NCBI GenBank assembly: GCA_020353535.1
Contig: CP070696.1
Location: 4,776,465-4,840,464 of the forward strand
Reading direction: 5' to 3'
Length of the DNA stretch: 64,000 bases
From: Spirochaetaceae bacterium
Lineage (GTDB): Bacteria > Spirochaetota > Spirochaetia > SZUA-6 > DRHE01
Made by a program: the position numbers and the translations under genes
Part shown: in pieces, positions 58,207 to 64,000 of the stretch
Numbering within the stretch: position 1 is the stretch's first letter
Layout of the letters: every line of letters starts with the position of its first letter
The notes under the pieces: generated by a model
The model's input: the letters and a program-made list of their open reading frames with translations, nothing else
Databases searched by the model: none
Told to the model about the DNA's origin: nothing

Positions 58207-59511
58207 TTACGGTCGGATTCTGCGCCGGTCCCTGGGAAATAGCGATGCTTCTTTGACGTTCGCCAGACCCAGGATCTTCTGGGTAAGCCGTTCCAATCCG
58301 ATGGCGAAGCCGCCGTGGGGAGGACAACCGTATTTAAAAATGTGAATATAGTCGTTCAAGGAGCCTGGATCCAAACCAAACAGCTCAATGTTTTCCAATA
58401 GCATGGAGTACTCATTGATACGCCGTCCGCCGGTGGTCACTTCCAGACCCCGGAACAAGAGGTCGAAAGACATGGTGCTGCGAACATCGAGGGGATAGGT
58501 ATAAAAGGGGCGCTTTTTTCGAGGCCAGCCGAAGATGAATACCGCCTCAACCCCGTGTTCCTTCAGCGCCCAGTCACAAAGAACACGTTCTCCCTCCGGA
58601 TTGATCTCGAAGACCTTCTTCCCCCCAATGGTGCTGATCGTATCTTTGGCCTGGTCGTGGGACACGCGAGGAATTTTCTCGACTTCCTCGGCGGATGGCA
58701 CGGTGGCCTGCCAGATCTCCAGAACGTCGGCGTTTTCCCGCTTCAGACCCTCGAAGATGGTCTTCAGAATCCGCACCTCCAGATCCATCAGGTCCTGCTC
58801 GCTCTGGATCCAGGCGGTTTCCACATCCAGCGACACGTACTCATTTAGATGTCTGGGCGTTTCGTGCTTCTCCGCCCGGTAGGCACAGCCGATTTCGAAC
58901 ACCCGCTCCAGTCCCGAAGATACCATAGCCTGTTTGTAGAACTGAGGGGATTGGGCCAAAAACACCTTGGTATCGAAGTACTCCACGGCAAACAGCCCGG
59001 TACCTCCTTCGGTGCCGGTTCCGATCAGTTTGGAGGTCTTGATTTCTGTAAATCCTTCGCCACGCATATGTTCGGCGAAGAGCTTGAGGATCGCGGATTG
59101 GAGTCGGAACACCGACAGGATCTTCGGATTGCGCAGGCTGATCATTCTGTATTCTAAAATCGCATCCAGGGACACTTTGTCAGGATCCTGGTTCACCGCA
59201 AGCGGTAGATCCGGCTCGGCTCGGGCGATCACTTCGAGTTTCGCCACCTGAACTTCAAAACCGCCCGGGGCCTTTTGGTTCTCCGTTACCATGCCCCGCA
59301 CCGACACCACAGATTCGAGGGTCAGCTGGGAAGCGGTTTGGGCGACCTGTTCGCTTCCGGATCCCGCAGCCACGACCAGTTGAGCCATTCCCGACACATC
59401 CCGAAGCAGGATGAAGGAGATCTTACCCAGCTCCCGGATTCTGTGCACCCATCCCTGCACTTGAATCTCTTTGCCGAGATGATCGTTGATCTGCGCAAGC
59501 AATACTCTCAT
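58207..59511 (-). CDS. aspS: Non-discriminating aspartyl-tRNA(Asp/Asn) synthetase, archaeal type
   Basis: A 434-residue class IIb synthetase of the short archaeal form, without the bacterial GAD insertion. An OB anticodon domain fills residues 1-105; motif 2 lies in FEIGCAYRAEKHETPRHLNEYVSLD (in parts) and motif 3 is GCPPHGGFAIGLERL. H23 (GWVHRI) and P82 (KAPGGFE) match the His/Pro pair that I recall separating non-discriminating archaeal-type AspRS from discriminating ones (Trp/Lys). It would therefore make Asp-tRNA-Asn for GatCAB to amidate. GGAGG precedes ATG, and the start overlaps gatB by ATGA. Confidence 0.93.
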   Translation of the reverse strand: MRVLLAQINDHLGKEIQVQGWVHRIRELGKISFILLRDVSGMAQLVVAAGSGSEQVAQTASQLTLESVVSVRGMVTENQKAPGGFEVQVAKLEVIARAEPDLPLAVNQDPDKVSLDAILEYRMISLRNPKILSVFRLQSAILKLFAEHMRGEGFTEIKTSKLIGTGTEGGTGLFAVEYFDTKVFLAQSPQFYKQAMVSSGLERVFEIGCAYRAEKHETPRHLNEYVSLDVETAWIQSEQDLMDLEVRILKTIFEGLKRENADVLEIWQATVPSAEEVEKIPRVSHDQAKDTISTIGGKKVFEINPEGERVLCDWALKEHGVEAVFIFGWPRKKRPFYTYPLDVRSTMSFDLLFRGLEVTTGGRRINEYSMLLENIELFGLDPGSLNDYIHIFKYGCPPHGGFAIGLERLTQKILGLANVKEASLFPRDRRRIRP

Positions 59512-61892
59512 CTACACTCCTCCATCCGGTGGATCACTTCCTCCTCGCTCTCGCAGCACAGCAGGGCAGCCAGCAGACGAGTATAGGCGCTCTCCGTGGT
59601 CAGGAAGCCCATGGGAATAGCCCCCTCCCGCCAAAGTTCATGTGAGGTGACGTAGCCTGAAAAATCTACGATTCCTTCCTGCTGGGAAGTGCAGAAAAAA
59701 TGAACTCCCCTGATTTTGCCTTCCATGAACGCTTTACGAAGGGAGAACGGCGATTCCCGCAGATTGGCGGTCCCCGTGTCGTAGAGCTCCAGAATAAAGT
59801 AGCGTACCCCGGAGTTCATCAAAGCGATCAGGTAATCCCCCTTCATTCCCGGATACACCCGCACAATGCAAACCTGGCTAATCGCCTGCTCCAGACCCTG
59901 TCTGAGCAGAGTCTTGTCGAATTCGTTCAGCGTCGGGAGCGGCAGGGAAGCGCTGGAGAACAGCGGCTCGTCGAGGTTCCAATTCCGAAAACCGTCCCGG
60001 GCTATCTTTTCGAATTTCATGTTCAGCGGGGAAAGCGTGTTCCCCTCCAGGCTGAGATAGATCCCCGGCGGTTGCTTGGTCGCCGCCAAGATGGCGGTGC
60101 TAAGTGCTTCATCCGCACCGAGTGGATCCAGCGTGGCGGTCAGCACAACAGGAATGGAAGGTTGAGGAAACAACCAGAACAGCAAAGAGGCGGTATAGGA
60201 AAGCGTGTCTGTTCCATGGGCTATTACCAGTCCGGAAGTGTTTTCCTGCTTCAAATATGCATCCAGGGCGACAATCAGGGCCGCCCAATCTTCCGGAGTG
60301 ATCTCCTCACTCAGTATCCGGCTGATTTCAATTTCTTCGAACCGTATGTTGTTCGGCAGCCGTTTGTCCTGGGCCAGCTTGTCGATGACCTCTTTCAGAT
60401 CCCCGGCGGATACTTCCCCGGCACCGCTGCGCCGTCCCCCGATAGCACCGCCCATAGAAAGTACTTGGACAAAGGCCAGCTCGAAACGTGCGTTTAAAAG
60501 TTCCTTGACCAAACCCGGTTCGGCCCGGCCCGAGGTCTTTTTCATAATCTGTCCGACCAGGAAGGCCATGGGTCGCGAATCCCCCCGGCGGATCTGTTCG
60601 ACCGCTTTGGAATTTTCATCGAGGATATCATCAATGATCGGGGTGAGTTCCTCGGGATCTGTCATCTGCTCCCAGCCGCGATCCTTGATGATCCGGACAG
60701 GATCCCGATCCTCTTCGAAGATCACCTCCAAAACCTGCTTGGCAATTTTCCCGTGGATGCGTCGTGCGGCCAGTAGTCGCAGCAGTTCGGCAAACCGCTC
60801 TGGGCTCAGGGCACAGTCCGTCAGACTCCTGCCCGATCGTTTAAGAATCTTCTGAACATCCGCAGCCAGCCACAGGGCAGCGGCCTGCGGATCGGCGCCA
60901 AGATTTACTGTCCGTTCGTAGTAGTCCGCCGTACTCTTCTCCCCGCAGATGAAATCCGCCTGAGATTCGGCAATCCCATACTGCTCCAGGAGTCTCGCCT
61001 TTCGTGCCTGGGGAAGCTCCACAAGAGCGGTTTCCACGGATTCGAGAAACTTATCATCGGGATGAAAAGCGGGAAGATCCGGTTCGGGGAAATAGCGATA
61101 GTCGAAGGCGCTCTCCTTTGTTCGCATGCCTTCGGTAACATCCCGGTTCTCATTCCAAAGGCGGGTTTCCTGGGCGACCGAGCCTCCCCGCTCCAGGATC
61201 TCCTGTTGCCGCTCGATCTCGAAGTTGAGTGCCTTGCGCACGAACTTGAAGGAGTTGAGGTTCTTGATCTCCACCTTGGCACCCAGCCCCTGACCCTCCA
61301 GGTTCACTGAAACATTGGCGTCGCAGCGCAGGGATCCCTCTTCCATGTTGCCGTCACAAACTCCCAGATAGCGAACCAGGCGGCGGAAGGCTTGCAGAAA
61401 CAGCTCCGCCTCCTCCCCGACTTCCAGGTCGGGCATGGTGACGATTTCCAGGAGAGGCGTTCCGGCCCGGTTGTAGTCCAGGAGGGACAGCTCCCCGACG
61501 TGGATCATCTTGCCCGCATCCTCCTCCAGATGCACCTCTTTGATGCGCACCCTGCGCTTTCGTTTGCGGTATTCCAGATCCAGATGACCCTCCACGCCGA
61601 AAGGGGCGGCAAACTGGGAAATCTGGTAGTTTTTCGGCATGTCAGGATAGAAGTAGTTCTTGCGTTCAAAGATTCCCTGTTGGTTGACCCGACAGTCGAG
61701 GGCACGGCAGACCAGATAGGCCTGCCGAACCGCCTCTTCATTGAGAGCCGGCAACACCCCGGGGTATCCCATACATACCGGACAGATATTGCTGTTCGGT
61801 TCTTCCCCGAAAGCAGCCCGACAGGTACAGAACACCTTACTTTCTGTAGAAAGCTGGATGTGGATCTCCAAGCCGACGTAGGATTGATACAT
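59508..61892 (-). CDS. gatB: GatB (Asp/Glu-tRNA amidotransferase subunit B) fused to a type I L-asparaginase-like domain
   Basis: A 794-residue fusion. Residues 1-470 are a full GatB: YVGLEIHIQLSTESKVFC, Cys pairs at 22/24 and 37/40, YFYPDMPKNYQISQ, RAGTPLLEIVT, EEGSLRCDANVSV, EIKNLNSFKFV and the tail domain ending FLVGQIMKKTSGRAEPG. Residues 471-794 have the asparaginase fold: LSMGGAIGG, AHGTDTLSYTAS (559-563), SIPVVLTATLDPLGAD, K629, YPGM, TSQQEG and MGFLTTESAYTRL. The first catalytic Thr of the family (GGTI) is Ala (A483), while T561, D562 and K629 are kept. In archaea GatD pairs with the GatB-like GatE; here both types sit in one chain beside GatA. No frameshift or stop is present at the junction. 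Confidence 0.94.
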   Translation of the reverse strand: MYQSYVGLEIHIQLSTESKVFCTCRAAFGEEPNSNICPVCMGYPGVLPALNEEAVRQAYLVCRALDCRVNQQGIFERKNYFYPDMPKNYQISQFAAPFGVEGHLDLEYRKRKRRVRIKEVHLEEDAGKMIHVGELSLLDYNRAGTPLLEIVTMPDLEVGEEAELFLQAFRRLVRYLGVCDGNMEEGSLRCDANVSVNLEGQGLGAKVEIKNLNSFKFVRKALNFEIERQQEILERGGSVAQETRLWNENRDVTEGMRTKESAFDYRYFPEPDLPAFHPDDKFLESVETALVELPQARKARLLEQYGIAESQADFICGEKSTADYYERTVNLGADPQAAALWLAADVQKILKRSGRSLTDCALSPERFAELLRLLAARRIHGKIAKQVLEVIFEEDRDPVRIIKDRGWEQMTDPEELTPIIDDILDENSKAVEQIRRGDSRPMAFLVGQIMKKTSGRAEPGLVKELLNARFELAFVQVLSMGGAIGGRRSGAGEVSAGDLKEVIDKLAQDKRLPNNIRFEEIEISRILSEEITPEDWAALIVALDAYLKQENTSGLVIAHGTDTLSYTASLLFWLFPQPSIPVVLTATLDPLGADEALSTAILAATKQPPGIYLSLEGNTLSPLNMKFEKIARDGFRNWNLDEPLFSSASLPLPTLNEFDKTLLRQGLEQAISQVCIVRVYPGMKGDYLIALMNSGVRYFILELYDTGTANLRESPFSLRKAFMEGKIRGVHFFCTSQQEGIVDFSGYVTSHELWREGAIPMGFLTTESAYTRLLAALLCCESEEEVIHRMEECR

Positions 61893-61903
61893 CCGATCCG
61901 CCC

Positions 61904-63373
61904 CTATCCGTCGAGGGGATCCGGGATTCCCTCCGAATCACGGGTTCCTTGGGAATCAGGCGGCCGATACAGGGGACAGGAGGGCAGCGGGAACACCCGG
62001 GCGTATCGCTCACAGGCCTGCAGGAGCCGTTCCTCCGCAAAGGGGGGCCCCAGAAACTGCATCCCGATCGGCAGTCCATTTTCCACCGATGCGGGAAAAC
62101 TCAAGGCGGGCAAACCCGCCATATTGGCCGAGCAGGTAAATATGTCGGAGAGCTTCTGAGAAAAGGGGTCCAAACCTTCACTGCCCCACTTGAAGGGTCC
62201 GCAGGGATAGACAGGCATGAGAACCAGATCGACTCCGGAAAAAGCCCCCTCGAACTCCCGCCGAATCGCCGTGCGAATCCGCTGAGCCCGCAGATAGTAT
62301 TGATCCTGGAAGCCCGAGCGCAGCACGTAAGTTCCAAGGAGGATACGCAATTTTACCTCATCTCCCAGCCCACGGCTGCGGGACAAGCGGACCAGTTTTT
62401 CCGGATTTCCCGAAAAGCCCGCCGCTCTGCTTCCGTATCGGATCCCGTCGAAGCGGGCTAGGTTTGCACTGGCTTCAGCACAGGCTATTACGTAATAGGC
62501 GGAAACCAGATAGTCCAAAGCGGGTAGTTCGATTTGTTTTAGCTGGAAACCGATCCTCTTCAATCCATCAAGGGTCTTCTCCCAGGAACTTTGCACCTCC
62601 TCGCGGAGGGGAATCGATCCGAGCTCCGGTACCCCCACAGTCGACCGTTTTCGAGTCTGCTTGGCTTCGCTGTAACCAATAGAAGTATGATCCCGGGGAT
62701 CCTGGCCACGAATCGTTGAAAACACCTCTCGGAGCACCGAAGGCTCCCGAGCGATGATGCCGATGACCTCAAGAGAAGAAGCGTAGGCCACCAATCCGAA
62801 GCGGGACACCGCCCCGTAAGTAGGTTTCAGGCCGTATACTCCGCAGAAGGCGGCGGGCTGTCGCACCGACCCCCCCGTATCGGATCCTAGAGCAAAGGGA
62901 ACAAATCCCATGGCCACGGCTGCCGCCGAACCACCGCTGGAACCCCCCGGTACGCGGTCCAAATCCCAGGGATTGTAGGTCATTCCAAATCCTGAGTTTT
63001 CCGTAGAAGAACCCATGCCGAACTCATCGAGATTCGTCTTGCCGACTGGCACCGCACCCCGGTCCAGCAACTTCTGCACCGCTGTAGCCGTGTATGGGGA
63101 AACGAGATCCTTCAGCAATTTTGAACCGCAGGTGAGTCTGAAGCTGCGAACGGCAATATTGTCCTTGACGGCGAATGGCACCCCATTCAGTGGACCCCCT
63201 TGATTGAATCCTGATGAAGTAGGAACAGCCGCCAGCTCCCGGCCAAGCTCCGGATCGAACTGAAGAAACGCGCGGATCTCCCGGTCTTCATCGTAAACAT
63301 GACTCATCCAGGCTCGACGACGTTCTGGGTCAACAAGTGTCCGCTTCCAGGAACTCAAATCAGCTTCGTGCAA
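61904..63373 (-). CDS. gatA: Asp/Glu-tRNA amidotransferase subunit A (glutaminase)
   Basis: A 489-residue amidase-signature protein that frees ammonia from glutamine for GatB. The catalytic triad is intact: K70 in PFAVKDNIA, cis-Ser S145 in VPGGSSGGSAAAVA and nucleophile S169 in LGSDTGGSVRQPA. GVYGLKPTYGAVSRFGLVAY and LPIGMQFLGP are family marks. It starts with TTG at 63373, 24 bases after gatC with AAGG upstream; no ATG is available before the conserved first helix. The C-terminal 20 residues are a Pro/Asp/Ser-rich tail. Confidence 0.95.
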   Translation of the reverse strand: MHEADLSSWKRTLVDPERRRAWMSHVYDEDREIRAFLQFDPELGRELAAVPTSSGFNQGGPLNGVPFAVKDNIAVRSFRLTCGSKLLKDLVSPYTATAVQKLLDRGAVPVGKTNLDEFGMGSSTENSGFGMTYNPWDLDRVPGGSSGGSAAAVAMGFVPFALGSDTGGSVRQPAAFCGVYGLKPTYGAVSRFGLVAYASSLEVIGIIAREPSVLREVFSTIRGQDPRDHTSIGYSEAKQTRKRSTVGVPELGSIPLREEVQSSWEKTLDGLKRIGFQLKQIELPALDYLVSAYYVIACAEASANLARFDGIRYGSRAAGFSGNPEKLVRLSRSRGLGDEVKLRILLGTYVLRSGFQDQYYLRAQRIRTAIRREFEGAFSGVDLVLMPVYPCGPFKWGSEGLDPFSQKLSDIFTCSANMAGLPALSFPASVENGLPIGMQFLGPPFAEERLLQACERYARVFPLPSCPLYRPPDSQGTRDSEGIPDPLDG

Positions 63374-63397
63374 AGGGTACGACCTTACAGAAAATCG

Positions 63398-63673
63398 TTA
63401 TAGAACGTTGGGAATGACGATGAAGCGGTCTTCCAGCTCGGGGGCATTGCCGAGGATGGCCTGGATGTCAGCGTTCACGACGACCTCATCTTCGCGGGTC
63501 CGGTTGATCTGCGTCATCTGGGTGGTTGGGGGCAGTCCCTCCACATCGAACTCTCTCATCTTCGAAAAATATTCCAGCATCTGAAACACCGCCTGCTCGA
63601 AGCGTATGGTCTGTTCTTCAGAAAGTTCAAGCCGAGCCAGTTGAGCTGTAATATCCAGTTCTTGCCGTTCCAT
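63398..63673 (-). CDS. gatC: Asp/Glu-tRNA amidotransferase subunit C
   Basis: A 91-residue belt subunit that stabilises GatA-GatB. LDITAQLARLELSEEQTIRFEQ, MLEYFSKMREFDVEGL and TREDEV in the linker, with RFIVIPNVL at the end, are canonical. It is the first gene of the leftward operon; the promoter at 63691-63719 leaves a leader of about 11 bases without a ribosome site. Confidence 0.95.
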   Translation of the reverse strand: MERQELDITAQLARLELSEEQTIRFEQAVFQMLEYFSKMREFDVEGLPPTTQMTQINRTREDEVVVNADIQAILGNAPELEDRFIVIPNVL

Positions 63674-63690
63674 GATTTGGTTTGACGCCC

Positions 63691-63719
63691 ATTGAACACA
63701 GGCTCGCTCACCGTGTCAA
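63691..63719 (-). promoter_or_regulatory. Promoter of the gatCAB-aspS-leuS operon
   Basis: Minus strand TTGACA (63714-63719), 17-base spacer, TTCAAT (63691-63696), 17 bases before the gatC ATG. Confidence 0.68.
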
Positions 63720-63784
63720 CCCGCATACTGATTACTCAAGACCCGCTGATCGTTCCGGCGGAGCACCTTGCCAAAGAAAATAAC

Positions 63785-63813
63785 TTGACCGGGAGAAAAA
63801 CCCGTAATATATT
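63785..63813 (+). promoter_or_regulatory. Rightward promoter 1 at the window edge
   Basis: TTGACC (63785-63790), 17-base spacer, TATATT (63808-63813). The RNA would start near 63820. No gene starts within the next 180 bases. Confidence 0.6.
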
Positions 63814-63946
63814 CTGAATAAAGACTTTAGCTCAATTGGGCCGCCATCGAAAAAACGTATTGAAACCGTTGAAAATGATATCACCTTCACAGAAGAACCT
63901 CCAAGTATCGGTCCGACAAGCAAATAGAACCCTCCCATAAAAAAAT

Positions 63947-63974
63947 TTGACGTACTTCTAGGGGATGATACAAT
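63947..63974 (+). promoter_or_regulatory. Rightward promoter 2 at the window edge
   Basis: TTGACG (63947-63952), 16-base spacer, TACAAT (63969-63974), with TGA directly before the -10 box (extended -10). It reads into the next window. Confidence 0.65.
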
Positions 63975-64000
63975 AAGGAACAACGTAGGCGTTGATTCGA

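Larger units (their letters stand above)
63674..64000. other. Divergent 327-bp region right of gatC, no gene seen
   Basis: Contains the leftward gatC promoter and two rightward promoters. The interval 63820-63946 could be a long leader or a small RNA; it has a TAGCTCAATTGG string (63828-63839) like a tRNA D-arm but no tRNA fold. A leftward open frame across 63732-63983 shows no coding character. Confidence 0.5.

Noticed and set aside
63828..63839. TAGCTCAATTGG, identical in style to a tRNA D-arm
   Set aside because: No GAGC partner, acceptor stem, anticodon arm or GTTCGA T-loop follows, so no tRNA can be folded.
63732..63983. Leftward open frame of 83 codons
   Set aside because: No ribosome site, no recognisable protein, and it is crossed by two good rightward promoters.
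1..64000. CRISPR arrays, insertion sequences, phage or attachment sites
   Set aside because: No regularly spaced repeats, transposase or integrase frames, or terminal inverted repeats were seen.

Overview
The window reads as a chromosomal segment of a free-living, probably anaerobic bacterium. Spirochaetota is my best guess (moderate confidence). The grounds are a split glycine decarboxylase, a DUF4416 gene next to a long unrecognised coiled-coil-type gene, an archaeal-type AspRS with GatCAB, several GGDEF proteins, rubrerythrin-based peroxide defence, and sugar ABC transport with aldonate-type oxidoreductases. I found no phage, insertion sequence, CRISPR, rRNA or complete tRNA. Coding density is high, many genes overlap by 4 bases (ATGA), and a recurrent feature is a sigma70-like promoter whose -10 box lies only 6-12 bases before the start codon, with no Shine-Dalgarno site. 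This implies many leaderless mRNAs.

Layout. 1-8988: an uncharacterised carbohydrate-acid catabolic region. It has a partial ABC solute-binding protein, an MDR dehydrogenase, a dlgD-like reductase, an unknown protein, a 5'-truncated nitrilase remnant, an amidohydrolase, a UroD-like protein, a second Ldh_2 oxidoreductase and a DegT-type aminotransferase. 9000-19010: GAF-GGDEF cyclase, lytic transglycosylase lipoprotein, a DAHP synthase-prephenate dehydratase fusion, two conserved unknowns, HAD phosphatase, glycosyltransferase, an orphan ThiS, phosphate acyltransferase and a TPR protein. 19055-26196: a metal-dependent hydrolase, then a methylmalonyl-CoA mutase module (large subunit, B12 subunit, MeaB, epimerase) running into a Cache-GGDEF cyclase and an ABC exporter. 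26214-30452: dipeptidase/isomerase pair, membrane protein, methyltransferase and flavodoxin-like reductase.

30449-36892 is a glycine-cleavage operon read leftward from an Lrp-type regulator: lrp, gcvH, gcvPA, gcvPB and a GcvT-serine hydroxymethyltransferase fusion. 37179-43751: a secreted HExxH protein, a SARP-like regulator, cobalamin adenosyltransferase (which could serve the mutase), an ABC-2 transporter and a lactonase. 43791-46156 is a peroxide/thiol cluster (TlpA-like, PerR-like, rubrerythrin, MsrA). 46292-53327: a small Cys protein, an SbcD/SbcC (YhaO/YhaN)-like pair, a metallo-beta-lactamase/cyclic-nucleotide-binding protein and a lipoprotein with short N-terminal repeats. 53334-63719 is a leftward translation operon: gatC, gatA, gatB fused to an asparaginase domain, non-discriminating aspS, a broken PAS-GGDEF gene, leuS, an M24 peptidase and a YjbQ protein.

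The strongest candidate for something new is the GatB-asparaginase fusion. In it a GatD-like module, with the first catalytic Thr replaced by Ala, is joined to a complete GatB and sits with GatA, GatC and an AspRS that carries the non-discriminating signature. The GcvT-SHMT and DAHPS-PDT fusions and the recurrent leaderless promoters are the next most notable.
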